Assembly (NCBI GenBank): GCA_963750995.1
Contig: CAVVST010000005.1
Coordinates: 1,116,001-1,180,000 of the forward strand
Direction of reading: 5' to 3'
Source of the DNA: CAVVST01 sp963750995
Lineage (GTDB): Bacteria > Acidobacteriota > Vicinamibacteria > Vicinamibacterales > UBA2999
Length of the DNA: 64,000 nt
Positions 6,240 to 16,736 of this stretch are shown here, one piece after another (within the stretch, counting starts at the first letter, position 1; each line of letters begins with the position of its first letter). Position numbers and translations under genes: made by a program. The notes under the pieces were generated by a model. That model was not told the origin of the DNA, did no database searches, and saw only the letters and a program-made list of their open reading frames with translations.

Positions 6240-9200
6240 ATGTACGCACGTATTAGTGCCGCTCTCGTGGCAGTCGCACTGGTCTTAACAGGCCTCGCGT
6301 CCGCGCAGGAGCGCTTTGGCACACTTCGGGGAACGGTCGTTGATCAGCAGGGCATGGCCGTGCCCGGCGTCAGCGTCACCATTACAAACACCGTCACGGG
6401 CGAAGCCCGCGACTACGTCACGGACGGCGACGGCCAGTACCTCGCGCCGGACCTGAATCCAGGGCGCTACAGCGTTGCGTTCTCACTGACGGGCTTTTCG
6501 CGGGTCGAACGAGCAGATATTTCCGTGCTCCTGGGACGCGAGTTCCAGGTCGACGCCCAGATGCGCGTCGGACAGCTGACGGAGACCGTCCAGGTAACGG
6601 CCGAGGCGGCGCCGGCCGTGGATACGAGGAGCACGCTCATCGCGCACAACGTAACCGCGGAAGAATTCGACCGGCTGCCCAAGGCCCGGTCCTTCCAGTC
6701 AATCGCCTTGACGGCGCCGTCCGTCAACGCCGGTGAGATCGAAGGCGGCCTGCAGGTCAACGGGGCGAGCGGCGCCGAGAACATGTTCACCGTCGACGGC
6801 GTCGTCACGAACGGGCTGATCTATGGCCAGTCTCGCCAGAACACGGTGTTCGAATACCTGCAGGAAGTGCAGGTGAAGACCAGCGGCATTTCGGCCGAAT
6901 ACGGGGGGGCGCTCGGCGGCGTGATCAGTGCCGTCACCAAGAGCGGCGGCAACGTGTTCAGGGGCGAAACCCATTATCTCTATGAGGGCAGCGCGCTGGC
7001 CTCCGGCCCGGTGAGGCGCCTTGTGCTCAACCCGATTGACGACAGCACCGTCACCTATGCCGCGGACAACGAAGACCCCAACCATCAGAACGAGTTCGGC
7101 GGATCAATCGGCGGACCGGTCGTGCGCGATCGTCTCTTCTTCTACGGGGCGTACTCGCCGCGCAATGAGCGCAGAACCAACACGTTCACGGCGTCAGACG
7201 GCGCGCAGGAAATCAAGCGGGACATCTGGAGGCAGCAGGCGTTCGGCAAGCTGAGCTATGCGGCGTCCCGGTTCAATGCAAGCTGGTCCGCGCTGTGGAC
7301 CCCGACCAAGGCGGACGGCACGCTGCCGAAGTACGCGGGCCCCAATCAGAACCAGTATCTCGGCACGGTCGCTTCCCTGCAGTCGTCGATCGATCAGGGG
7401 TACGAGTTGAACCAGGTGAACACCAGCGGCAACGTGGATATCACCGTCACCAACAGCGCGTTCCTCCGCCTGCGCGCCGGCTACTTCCACGATCGGTATC
7501 CGACGTGGGCATTCCGCTGATCACGTCCTATGCGTATCAGACGCCCACAACCCCTCTCAACAACGTGATCCCGCTTGCGCTGCAGGGCGGCACGAATGTC
7601 GCCGGCGTCAACACTCCTCGCGCCCAGATCACCGAATTCGATACGACGAAGCGCCAGACGTTCGACGTTGACTACAACCACGTGATGTCAGCGGGAGGCC
7701 TGCACACGCTCAAGGCCGGATACGGTTTCCAACACGCGGAGAACGACATCAACTCGCTCTACCCCGGCGGCTACGTCAACATTTTCTGGGACCGGACGTT
7801 CCCGTTCGGCGGCGTCGATCGAGGACGCGGAACTTACGGGTACTACGAGGTGAACGACCGCCGGATCTTCAACAAGGCGGGCAGCAACATCCACTCGCTG
7901 TACGCCCAGGATCAGTGGACCATCGGATCACGCTTGACACTGAACCTCGGCATCCGCACGGAGCACGAAGTCGTGCCGACCTTCCGGCCGGATTATCTCG
8001 AGAATGCGTTCGTCTTTGGCTTCGGCGAGAGGCTGGCTCCGCGGCTCGGCGTCGCCTACGACGTCACGGGCGACGGACGGGCGAAGCTCTTTGGAAGCTG
8101 GGGGCGTTACTTCGACTGGACGAAGTACGAATTGCCGCGCGGACAGTTTGGCGCCGAGACGTGGTGCATCTATTACCGTACCCTGGACACGCTTGCTCTC
8201 AACAACCTCAATCTGACCAGCATGCCGGGACGAGATTTGTGGACGACCAACGCCGCGGGCGCGACGCTGCCGGGGTCGGTCCCGGGATCGTGCCGCGACC
8301 GCCGCGTGCCTGCGTTCCAGGAGTCGATCGATGCAGAGGCCAAGCCGATGTCGCAGGACAGCTTCAGCGGCGGTCTCGAATATCAGCTGGGTAACGGCAG
8401 CACGGTGACGGCGCACTACATCCACAACGAACTGCGGGACACCATCGAGGACATCGGGTTCCTGACGCCGGCGGGCGACGAGGGCTATCTGATTGGGAAC
8501 CCCGGCAAGGGCCGAACCGCCCTCCAGTTCCCGACGGGCACGACGCCGCCCGGGCAGCCGACTCCCCTTGCCCAGCGGCAATACGATGCGCTGGAGCTCG
8601 GATACAACCGGAGATTCGCCGACAACTGGTTCGTGAGCGCGAACTACACGCTCAGCCGCCTCTGGGGCAACTACTCGGGGCTTGGCAGCTCCGACGAGAT
8701 CACGCCTCCGACGACCGGAAATACCGCCTCCACCGCGCAGCAGCAGACCGGCAGCATCGCGCGGCCGGGCACCAACGTGAGCCGCGCGTGGGACGTCGAC
8801 GAGTTGATGTACGACTCTCACGGCAACCTGGACGTCACCGGTCGTCTCGCGACCGATCGCCCGCACGTCGTCAAGCTGTATGGCGCGTACCTGACCCCAT
8901 TTGGCACGCAGGTCGGGGCATTCTTCTACGGCGGCAGCGGCACGCCGGCCACGACCTACGTCATGAGCACGCACACGTCGGGCGGGATGGGGTCGATGGT
9001 CGAAGGGCGCGGCGACATGGGCCGGACCCCGGTGTTGACCAAGACGGACCTGCTCGTCAGCCATGAGCTGCCCTTTGCAGGCACGAGGCGGATGCGGGTT
9101 GAACTCAACGTGCTCAATCTCTTCAACCAGAAGACCTCGCGATATATCTTCAACGGCCTCAACCGTGGGCTCGGCGCCGGTGGCGTGCGGACGTCCGCCG

Positions 9201-9361
9201 CGATCGACCTCGTGCGCACCGACCTGACCAAGGGCTACGACTACAACGCGCTGATTCTGGCGACCCCAGAGGGGCGCGGTGCGTACGACCCTCGGTATGG
9301 GAAGGACGCCCTCTTCGAAGAAGGCACCCGGGCATACGTCACTATCAAGTTCGAGTTCTAA
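6240..9361 (+). CDS. TonB-dependent receptor 1 (Oar-like), one frame break
   Basis: Outer-membrane active transporter of about 1040 residues. The signal peptide is MYARISAALVAVALVLTGLASAQ. A carboxypeptidase-regulatory (Ig-like) domain follows (GTVVDQQGMAVPGVSVTITN), then the plug (FTVDGVVTNGLIYGQSRQN, SAEYGGALGGVISAVTKSGG) and a long beta barrel ending in the aromatic signature IKFEF. The frame breaks near 7497: the first frame stops at 7520 and the second resumes with SDVGIPLITSYAYQTP, exactly where the paralogue reads SDTGIPLTTSYTYQTP. One base is therefore missing. The start is fixed by AAGGAGAG and identity with the paralogue. Substrate unknown; polymers or peptides are usual guesses for this class. 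Confidence 0.9.
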
Positions 9362-9369
9362 CGACACGC

Positions 9370-9412
9370 AAAAAAGGACGAGGGGAACTCCTGTTCCCCT
9401 CGTCCTTTTTTT
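9370..9412. terminator. Intrinsic bidirectional terminator after receptor 1
   Basis: A near-perfect hairpin: AAAAAAGGACGAGGGGAAC and its complement flank a four-base TCCT loop. It has an A-run on the left and a T-run on the right, so it can act on both strands. It starts 9 bases after the receptor stop codon. Confidence 0.92.
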
Positions 9413-9556
9413 GCGGGATCGGGACAGTTTAGTCACTCCACCCGCCGTTCTTCACGCTCAACAGCCGAGCCGGCTGTGTTCACTCAACACCTGATGAGCG
9501 CAATCGCGTCCGCGCCGTGATCAGCGCGCACGGCGCAGGGACCAGTCGTCGTTGAT

Positions 9557-9603
9557 TCATGATTTTGGTTTTGAATATCGGTTCTCATGGATCGATTCGT
9601 CCC
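9557..9603 (+). promoter_or_regulatory. Conserved upstream element of TonB receptor 2
   Basis: Counterpart of 6072-6117: CATGATTTTGGTT, then CATGGAT and ATTCGTCCC in register, ending 138 bases before ATG 9741. A second shared block, CTGGTACG followed by a TTC-GTAA core, lies at 9666-9685 (6178-6197 in the first copy) and could hold the promoter. Confidence 0.55.
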
Positions 9604-9740
9604 ACCTCGACAGACGCACTTTCAATACGTAAGACGGATTCTCCACGCATCCTCTCCCGCCAAATCTGGTACGCGTTTTCGGTAACGGAACCGGAGCGCC
9701 GCAATTGTTGAGGTTGAACGCGTTCCTCAAGGAGAGACAG

Positions 9741-12700
9741 ATGTACGCACGCATAAGTGCTGCTCTTGTCACGGTCGCGCTGGTCATGACCGGCCTCGCA
9801 TCGGCACAGGAGCGTTTCGGCACTCTTCACAGGCAGGGTCACGGATCAGCAGGACGCCCCGGTGCCCGGCGTGACGGTGACCGTCACCAATATTGAAACC
9901 GGAGAAAACAAGGTCTACGTCACGGACGCCAACGGCCAGTGGGTCGCGCTCGATCTGAACCCCGGGCGTTACAACGTGGCATTCGAACTCGCGGGGTTTG
10001 CGCGGGTGGAACGGCCGGATATCAGCGTCATGCTCGGACGCGGCTTCGAGCTCAATGCGCAGATGCGCGTCGGACAGCTGACCGAGACCGTCCAGGTCAC
10101 CGCGGAGGCGACCCCGCTCGTCGACACGCGGAGCACGCTCATCAGCCACAACGTCACGGCTGAGGAGTTCGACCGCCTGCCGAAGAGCCGTTCGTTCCAG
10201 TCAATCGCGATCACCGCGCCGTCGGTCAATGCCGGCGAAGTCGAAGGCGGCTTCCAGGTGAACGGCGCGAGCGGCGCTGAAAATTCCTTCACCGTCGACG
10301 GCATCGTCACCAACTCGCTCATCAACGGCCAGTCCCGCCAGAACACCGTGTTCGAGTACCTGCAGGAAGTGCAGGTCAAGACCAGCGGGATTTCGGCGGA
10401 ATACGGCGGCGCGCTCGGCGGCGTCGTCAGCGCCGTGACCAAGAGCGGCGGCAACGTGCTCCGCGGCGAGGGGCATTACTTCTTCGAGGGAAGTGCCCTG
10501 AAAGCCGCGCCGGTCAAGCGGCTCGTGCTCGATCCGGTGGGCGACAGGACCGCGTTCTTCGTCCAGGACGAGGAGTCGCCGGAGAACCACAACGAGTTCG
10601 GCGGATCGGTTGGCGGACCGATCGTCCGCGACAAGCTGTTCTTCTTCGGATCGTATTCGCCGCGCAACGAGAAGAAGACCAATCTCTACAACTTCGATGA
10701 CGGCAGCTCGGAGATCGAGCGGAGCATCTGGAGGCAACAGGCGTTCGGCAAGTTGAGCTACGCGATGCGGCGCGGTTCGGCGACCTGGTCAGCCCTGTGG
10801 ACGCCGGCCGATGCCAGCGGCACGCTCCAGGCGTACAGCGGCGCGACGCCGAACGCGTATGTCGGGAATATGGCGTCGCTGGCCGGCAACATCGGGCGGG
10901 GCTACGAAGTCAACCAGGTGAACACCAGCGGAACCTTTGACTTTTCGCTGAGCAACGCCTCGTTCCTGAGCTTCCGCGGCGGGTTTTTTCACGACCGCTT
11001 CAGCGACACGGGTATCCCGTTGACGACGTCGTACACGTATCAGACGCCGACGACTCCGATCGACGCGCTGCTGCCGCCGTCGCTTCGCGGCGGCATCAAT
11101 ACCTCGAACATCGTTCGCGCGCAGATCACCGATTTCGACACCACCAAGCGCTCGAACTTCAACGCCGACTATAACCATGTGTTCGAAGGCGCGGGCCTGC
11201 ACACCTTGAAGGGCGGCTACGGGTTCCAGCACGTGGAGAACGACATCAACACCTTCTACCCGGGCGGTTACGTGTTCCTGTTCTGGGACCGCAGCTTTAC
11301 CTTCAGCGGCCAGACCACCGGGCGCGGCACCTACGGCTATTACGAAGTGAACGACCGCCGCGTCAGCAACAAGGCGGGCAGCAACATCCAGTCGCTCTAC
11401 GTCCAGGACCAGTGGACGGTGAACAACCGCCTGACCCTGAACCTGGGCCTGCGGACCGAGGATGAAAAAGTGCCGACGTTCCGGCCCGACGTCCTCGAAA
11501 CGGCGTTCCATTTCACGTTCGCCGACAAGCTGGCGCCGCGGCTCGGCGCGGCCTACGACGTGTGGGGCGACGGCCGGCTGAAGGTATTCGGCAGCTGGGG
11601 TCTCTACTACGACTGGACGAAATACGAGCTGCCGCGCGGCTCGTTCGGTGCCGAGACGTGGTGCATCTACTATCGTGGCCTCGACACGCTCGACCTCGCC
11701 AGCCTGAACCTGAGCAACATGCCGGGCCGCGACCTCTGGGTCAACCCGGGCAGCTGCCGCGACCGCCGCGTGCCGTCCTTCGGTCAGGACATCGATCCGG
11801 ACCTCGAGCCGATGCGGCAGTCAAGTGCCAGCGGCGGCGTCGAATACCAGCTCGGCAACGACAGCGTCGTCACGGTCCATTACATCCACAACGACCTGCT
11901 CGAGACGATCGAGGACGTGGGCTTCCTGAATGCGGAGGGGGATGAAGGCTACCTGATCAGCAACCCGGGCAAACGTCAGGCCTCGATTCAGTTCCCGACC
12001 GGTGAAACCCCGCTCGGCCAGCCGGTTCCGCGTCCGGTCCGGACCTACGACGCGCTGGAATTCGGCTACAGCCGGCGCTTCGCCGACAACTGGTTCCTCA
12101 GCGCGAACTACACGCTGAGCCGCCTGTATGGCAACTACGCCGGCCTCGCCTCGTCGGATGAGATCACCACCCCGACGACCGGCGTCGGGTCATCGACGCC
12201 GCAGCAGCAGGCGGTCAGCATCTCGCGCCCGGGCGGCAACGTGAATCGCGCGTGGGACCTCGATGAATTGCTGTGGGACTCGCACGGCAACCTCGACGTC
12301 CTGGGCCGGCTGGCGACCGATCGTCCGCATGTCGTGAAGCTGTATGGCGCGTACGATTTCCCCTTCGGAACCCAGATCGGCGGCTTCTTCTACGCTGGCA
12401 GCGGCACGCCCGTCTCGACCTACGTGACCACGGTCAACACGGCCGACGCCTTCGTCGAGGGCCGTGGCAACTTCTTCGAGAACGGCCAGGTCACCCAGGG
12501 CAAGCGCACGCCGTTCCTCAACCGCACCGATTTGCTGGTATCGCACACGATTGACGTGGCAGACAGCAGGCGGGTGCGGTTCGAGCTGAACGTCCTGAAC
12601 GTGTTCAACCAGAAGACGACGCGCCACATCTTCAACTTCCTGAACCGCGGTTCAGGCGTTGAGCGTGGGTCGTCGCTGATCGACCTGACACACACAAACC

Positions 12701-12837
12701 TCATCGACGGCTACGACTACAACGCGCTCATCCGCGCCACGACGGACGGAGCGAACGCCTACGAGCCGCGCTACGGGATGGCCGACCTGTTCGAAGACGG
12801 CACCCGCGGCTACTTCCTGGTCAAGTTCGAGTTCTAA
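9741..12837 (+). CDS. TonB-dependent receptor 2 (Oar-like), one frame break
   Basis: Close paralogue of the receptor upstream, with the same layout: signal peptide, Ig-like regulatory domain (PVPGVTVTVTNIETGE), plug (FTVDGIVTNSLINGQSRQN) and barrel ending VKFEF. The start at 9741 has AAGGAGAG and the same MYARISAAL N-terminus as receptor 1. The frame breaks near 9829, between RFGTL and the expected GRVTDQQ, where one extra base is present; the remaining 991 codons are open. Divergence from receptor 1 is spread along the barrel, suggesting a duplicated pair with different cargo. No SusD-like partner lies nearby. Confidence 0.9.
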
Positions 12838-12856
12838 TCGGCGGAGCTCGGCGAAA

Positions 12857-12894
12857 CAAAAAGGGGCGTTGGCTGCGGCCAGCGCCCCTTTTTA
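12857..12894. terminator. Intrinsic terminator after receptor 2
   Basis: The stem GGGGCGTTGGC/GCCAGCGCCCC has a TGCG loop, is preceded by AAAAA and followed by TTTTTA. It lies 19 bases after the receptor stop and between convergent genes, so it may serve both. Confidence 0.92.
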
Positions 12895-12895
12895 T

Positions 12896-12961
12896 TTGCG
12901 ATTTGTGATTGGTGGTTGGTGATTTCTTGCAATCGCAAATCACAAATCGTCAATCACAAAT
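12896..12961. repeat. GATTTGTGATT-word quasi-palindrome
   Basis: The word GATTTGTGATT and variants lie on the left (12901-12931). Its complement AATCACAAATC is repeated on the right (12942-12961), with a GCAATCGCAAATC centre. The stop codon of the aldehyde dehydrogenase gene (12954-12956) lies inside it. It belongs to the same architectural class as the spacers at 1590, 17640, 21095, 40225, 46404 and 55010. Confidence 0.65.
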
Positions 12962-14465
12962 CCTGAGTGTCTATCTGCGCGCGCTGGAGCTTGCCGCTGA
13001 AATCGACATAGATCGATTTCCATTCCGAGAACACGTCGAGGGCGGCGACGCCGGCTTCGCGATGGCCGTTGCCGGTCGCCTTGGTCCCGCCGAACGGCAG
13101 GTGGACCTCCGCGCCAATCGTCGGCGCGTTCACGTAGAAAATCCCGGTGTACATGTCGCGCATGGCGGCGAACGCCTTGTTGACGTCGCGCGTGTAAATC
13201 GACGCGGACAGGCCGTAGGCCACGCCGTTGCCGATGGCGATTGCCTCGTCGAGGTCGTGACATCGCATCACCGCGACGACCGGGCCGAAAATCTCTTCCT
13301 GGGCAATACGCATCTTCGGATCGACCTCGCCAAACACGGTGGGCTCGTGAAAGAACCCTTTCGCATGGGCGCCGGTCGTCAGCGCATGGCCACCCGTCAA
13401 CAAGCGGGCCCCTTCCCGCTGACCGACCTCGACGTAGCGCGCCACCGTGGCGCGCTGCGCGTCGCTCACCAGCGGGCCCACCTGCACGCCCTCGTCGAGC
13501 CCGTTGCCCACGCGCAGCGCCGTCACGCGCTTGACGAATTCCCCGACAAAGGCGTCGTACACGCGCTCGTGGACCACGACGCGGCTGGCGGCGGTGCACC
13601 GCTGCCCGGTCGTCCCGAACCCGCCCCACAGGCAGCCCTCCACGGCCAACTCGAGCTGCGCGTCGTCCATGATCATGACGACGTTCTTGCCACCCATTTC
13701 GAGGTGGACCTTCTTGAAGCCCGCGGCGGCGTTCTGATTGACGATACGGCCGACCGTGGTGGAGCCGGTGAACGAGACGACCGAGACCCGGTCGTCCCTG
13801 GTCAGGAACGTGCCGACGTCCGGACCGCCGGTCACGAGATTCACGACGCCGGGCGGCAGCCCGGCCTCGTGGAGCACTTCCACGAAGTTGATGGCGGAGA
13901 GCGGCGTCAGCGACGCCGGCTTGAAGACAACGGTGTTGCCACAGACGAGCGCCGGCGCAATCTTCCACGACGGGATCGCCATCGGGAAGTTCCAGGGCGT
14001 GATGACCGAGCAGATGCCGATCGGCTGACGCACCGACATCGCGAACTTGTCGCGAAGCTCGGAGGGTACCGTCTGACCGTACAGTCGGCGCCCTTCGCCC
14101 GCCATGAAGTACGACATGTCGATTGCTTCCTGGACGTCGCCGCGCGTTTCCTCGAGCACCTTGCCCATCTCGCGTGTCATGTCGCGGGCAAACTGCTCCT
14201 TGCGCTCGGCGATGATCTGCGCCGCCCGCAGCACGATCTCGGCGCGCCGCGGCGCCGGCACGTGGCGCCAGGACGCACAGGCGCGATGCGCGGCAGCCAG
14301 TGCCTCGCCCGCGTCTTCGGGCGTCGACTCCTGGAAAACGCCAATCAGATCGTCCTGGTCGGCCGGGTTGCGGTTCTCGAACTGGCGCCCGGAACGGGAG
14401 GGCACCCACTGTCCGTCAATGAAGTTGTTCCATGTCCGGACGGTAGGGGAATGATGGACGGGCAT
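12954..14465 (-). CDS. NAD(P)-dependent aldehyde dehydrogenase
   Basis: About 503 residues, normal for the ALDH superfamily. It begins TWNNFIDGQWVPSRSGRQFENRNP. Cofactor and active-site motifs are present: SVITPWNFPMAIPSWKIAPA, FTGSTTVGR, the general base Glu in LEMGGKN and the nucleophile Cys about residue 290 in GQRCTAASRV. Late motifs EEIFGPVVAVM and LPFGGTKATGNG are also seen. The sequence resembles semialdehyde and lysine-catabolic dehydrogenases more than acetaldehyde enzymes, but the substrate cannot be fixed. The start is uncertain; the frame is open up to 14528, and ATG 14465 gives a family-typical N-terminus. It is convergent with receptor 2. Confidence 0.9.
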   Translation of the reverse strand: MPVHHSPTVRTWNNFIDGQWVPSRSGRQFENRNPADQDDLIGVFQESTPEDAGEALAAAHRACASWRHVPAPRRAEIVLRAAQIIAERKEQFARDMTREMGKVLEETRGDVQEAIDMSYFMAGEGRRLYGQTVPSELRDKFAMSVRQPIGICSVITPWNFPMAIPSWKIAPALVCGNTVVFKPASLTPLSAINFVEVLHEAGLPPGVVNLVTGGPDVGTFLTRDDRVSVVSFTGSTTVGRIVNQNAAAGFKKVHLEMGGKNVVMIMDDAQLELAVEGCLWGGFGTTGQRCTAASRVVVHERVYDAFVGEFVKRVTALRVGNGLDEGVQVGPLVSDAQRATVARYVEVGQREGARLLTGGHALTTGAHAKGFFHEPTVFGEVDPKMRIAQEEIFGPVVAVMRCHDLDEAIAIGNGVAYGLSASIYTRDVNKAFAAMRDMYTGIFYVNAPTIGAEVHLPFGGTKATGNGHREAGVAALDVFSEWKSIYVDFSGKLQRAQIDTQDL

Positions 14466-14749
14466 ATGTTGCACAGAGTGACGCATGCGGCTCCAGCGCC
14501 GCAAGCAGGCCTGCCGGGATTTACGCACGTCGGCGAAACTGCCTACATTTAGTCAGCCTGTGTCTCCAGCCCGAATCGACACGCATCTGAGGCAAATACA
14601 CGGCTTACGCCCCCCTGCGGCCGAGCTTGCGCAAGAGGACACGTGTAATTTGCTGCGAACAAGTCCCCAATGTCACCCTCAAATACAGGAGTTTCAGCGT
14701 GGCACGGATCCTGAATTGACATCGGGGCAGGAGAGAGGCGGATTAGCCG

Positions 14750-15127
14750 ATGACTAACATGACCCGAATCGCGGCCACGCCAATCCAGAAGGTTGTCGTC
14801 GTCAACGGCAGCACCGAGGTCCTCGGGATGCTGGAGGCGGTGCTGGACGCGGGTCGGTACGACATGGTGTTCGTCGAGTCGAGCGACCACGCCTACTCGC
14901 AGATCAAGAAGGTTCTCCCGAACCTGGTTATCCTCTGCGTCAGGATCGAGAACCTCGAAGGCTTTAACCTGCTCACGATGTTGAAGCTCGATGCCGACAC
15001 GCGCGACATCCCGGTGCTGACCTACACCACCGAGTACGAGGGACAGGATTTTGACACCGCCATTGCGCAACTGGCGGAAGAAGAAGACGACCTGCTTCCG
15101 AGCCGCCCCGCGCTGCGCATGAACTAA
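14750..15127 (+). CDS. Pseudo-receiver (CheY-like fold without phospho-acceptor Asp)
   Basis: 125 residues with a receiver-like pattern: strand KVVVVNG, helix EVLGMLEAVL, strand YDMVFVESS, strand NLVILCVRI, then LLTMLKLDADTRDIPVLTYTTEY. The phospho-acceptor Asp expected after the third strand is Cys63 (VILCVRI), and the acidic pair at the first strand end is Asn-Gly. Phosphorylation in the standard way is thus not possible. It is free-standing; the next plus-strand gene encodes a PilZ-like protein. The start at 14750 has AGGCGG upstream; ATG 14759 is an alternative. Confidence 0.7.
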   Translation: MTNMTRIAATPIQKVVVVNGSTEVLGMLEAVLDAGRYDMVFVESSDHAYSQIKKVLPNLVILCVRIENLEGFNLLTMLKLDADTRDIPVLTYTTEYEGQDFDTAIAQLAEEEDDLLPSRPALRMN

Positions 15128-15193
15128 CGCCCCGCCCGTTCCCGCCGCCCCCGGCCCGGATGCGGCGGTGCGCATGCTATATTCCGCCCCGGC

Positions 15194-15514
15194 ATGGCCG
15201 ACCTTCACGGCGAAATCATGGTGTTTCAACCGATGCTGATACGCGATATCAGCAAGAGCGGCGTTACGGTTGAAACCAGGTTTGCTCTCCACCTCGATTC
15301 CCTCCACGATCTCCGCCTGGCACTCGCTCAGAAATCCGTCGTGGTGAAGGGACGGGTCGCCGAGTCGAAAATCAGCGAGGTCAACCAGGACATCGTCACC
15401 TACCGGTCGGGAATCGAGTTCGTGGGAGCGCCCGGACCGGTGCTGGACGCGATTCGAGAATTTCTGATTGAAACGACGTCCGCCGGAGCGGAACCGGCAG
15501 CTGACGCTACCTGA
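15194..15514 (+). CDS. PilZ-like domain protein
   Basis: 106 residues. The DxSxxG motif is present (IRDISKSGVTVET), followed by beta-strand-like stretches and YRSGIEFVG, as in PilZ barrels. The RxxxR motif that contacts cyclic-di-GMP is not seen at the N-terminus, so binding may be absent, or the true start may lie upstream. The 3' end overlaps the convergent cyclotransferase gene by 8 bases. Cyclic-di-GMP enzymes lie elsewhere in the window (HD-GYP at 29593, GGDEF at 41327). Confidence 0.7.
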   Translation: MADLHGEIMVFQPMLIRDISKSGVTVETRFALHLDSLHDLRLALAQKSVVVKGRVAESKISEVNQDIVTYRSGIEFVGAPGPVLDAIREFLIETTSAGAEPAADAT

Positions 15515-15908
15515 CTTTCAGGTGCTCGAGGTAATCCCCGGAATGGATGCGCTCGGCGCGGCCGAGCGGCGCGTTGTAGAAATACGCCCACGCCATGACC
15601 TCGCGCCCATCGTCGAGCGTGACCGGGGCCAGGTCGCGGTTGTAAAGGCTGCTCTCAGGTTCTTCGGCCCGGCAACCCTCGAGTTCGTCCAGCGCCTGGA
15701 GGACGATGGTCGGGTGGTCCATCCGGTAGACCTCCCCCCAGACGCGAGCGTCTGACGCGGGTACGGCGGCGGGATAGATGCCGAGGTCGAACAGAGCCCC
15801 GGCAATGGTGCCGCGCCCGGTGTACACCAAGTGCTGATCGACGCGCAGGCGTCCCGCCCGGTTGAAAGGCGTCATCAGCGTCCCGTAGAAGAACACCAGG
15901 TCCGTCAT
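15507..15908 (-). CDS. Gamma-glutamylcyclotransferase-like (AIG2 fold) protein
   Basis: 133 residues, typical for bacterial GGCT-like proteins. It opens with the family signature FFYGTLM, has the strand-turn GALFDLGIYPA, and the probable catalytic Glu in ALDELEGC. The Tyr-rich tail AWAYFYN is also typical. The likely activity is cyclisation of gamma-glutamyl-amines or dipeptides to 5-oxoproline, though many members are uncharacterised. It follows the ABC-2 permease gene on the same strand after 72 bases. Confidence 0.85.
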   Translation of the reverse strand: MTDLVFFYGTLMTPFNRAGRLRVDQHLVYTGRGTIAGALFDLGIYPAAVPASDARVWGEVYRMDHPTIVLQALDELEGCRAEEPESSLYNRDLAPVTLDDGREVMAWAYFYNAPLGRAERIHSGDYLEHLKVR

Positions 15909-15980
15909 TCCACTGCTTTAAGAAGGACTTACGCCCCGCGGGCGCAGCCTGTTTACTGCCGACGGCTGAAGGGCCTCCGG

Positions 15981-16736
15981 CTACTGATCGAGGATGTATT
16001 CGCGGTGCTCCACCGCCCGTGTAGCGAGCAGGAGACACCCGCCCGTGATGGCGAGGAGCCAGAACAGGCTGGTGGACGCGGTGGGACTCTCCCGGAACAC
16101 CGCATCCAGGTGGTAGGCCAGGGTGAACCGTCGCAGATATCCTGGGACCAGAAGCGCGACCTGTTCCCAGCCGAAGGCAAACACCAGCCCGCTGACCAGC
16201 GGCCGTCTGAGCGACGCCCCCATGAATGCGAAGAGCGCTCCGTATGCTGCGAGACCGAGCGCCAGCACCGCGAGGGCCCGGATCAGGCTGACGTCCTCCG
16301 GGAATGCGGATCGCATGATGATCGCCACGTACACCAGCGTGACGGCGCCGAGCACGACGATCGACGCGCATGCCAGGTAGGCGAGATACTTCCCCGCCAC
16401 GACGGCGCCGCGGCGAATCGGCCTGACGAAGAGGTAGGTAATTGTCTTTTCTTCGACTTCGTCCGCGATCAGGGACGTGCCGTACCAGACGCCGAGAACC
16501 GGCACCGCAAACCTGAGGAAGAGCAGCCACAGAATCGTGTCGAACATCTCGGCGGCGCTCACGCGGCCGCCGTTGATGGTCACGTTGACGCTGGCATCTC
16601 CGCCCAGGCGCGCGAGCATCGCCAGCAGTACCGGTACGCCGACGATGACGGCGACGAACATGGTGCGGCGCGACCGCACCATCTCGCCGAGCGCCAGCGG
16701 AAAAACACGCCCGACACCGGTGAGGAAAGGGGTCAC
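15981..16736 (-). CDS. ABC-2 family transporter permease (second pair)
   Basis: 251 residues with about six hydrophobic helices (MFVAVIVGVPVLLAML, AVPVLGVWYGTSLIADE, LACASIVVLGAVTLVYVAII, ALAVLALGLAAYGALFAFM and the C-terminal WLLAITGGCLLLAT). The cytoplasmic coupling segment is EEKTITYLFVRPIRR. It is the membrane half of an exporter with the ATPase encoded immediately upstream (ATGA overlap at 16733-16736). Cargo is unknown; homologues act in lipid, antibiotic or copper-linked export. Confidence 0.88.
   Translation of the reverse strand: MTPFLTGVGRVFPLALGEMVRSRRTMFVAVIVGVPVLLAMLARLGGDASVNVTINGGRVSAAEMFDTILWLLFLRFAVPVLGVWYGTSLIADEVEEKTITYLFVRPIRRGAVVAGKYLAYLACASIVVLGAVTLVYVAIIMRSAFPEDVSLIRALAVLALGLAAYGALFAFMGASLRRPLVSGLVFAFGWEQVALLVPGYLRRFTLAYHLDAVFRESPTASTSLFWLLAITGGCLLLATRAVEHREYILDQ

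Larger units (their letters stand above)
9362..9740. other. 379-base spacer between the two TonB receptor genes
   Basis: It contains the intrinsic terminator of receptor 1 (9370-9412), then about 140 bases without recognisable features. The two blocks shared with the first receptor's upstream region follow (9557-9603 and 9666-9685), and a ribosome-binding site AAGGAGAG lies just before ATG 9741. No gene is supported. Confidence 0.6.

Noticed and set aside
12896..12961. Second terminator after receptor 2
   Set aside because: The element can fold but has no G/C-rich stem next to a T-run. The terminator at 12857-12894 already fits, so this was listed as a repeat.
12909..14552. 547-codon plus-strand open frame
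   Set aside because: It is antisense to the aldehyde dehydrogenase, which has all its catalytic motifs. The product is His/Arg-rich without domains.
14700..14716. Sigma-54 promoter (TGGCAC...) before the pseudo-receiver gene
   Set aside because: The -12 element reads GA where GC is required, and no sigma-54 activator is nearby.
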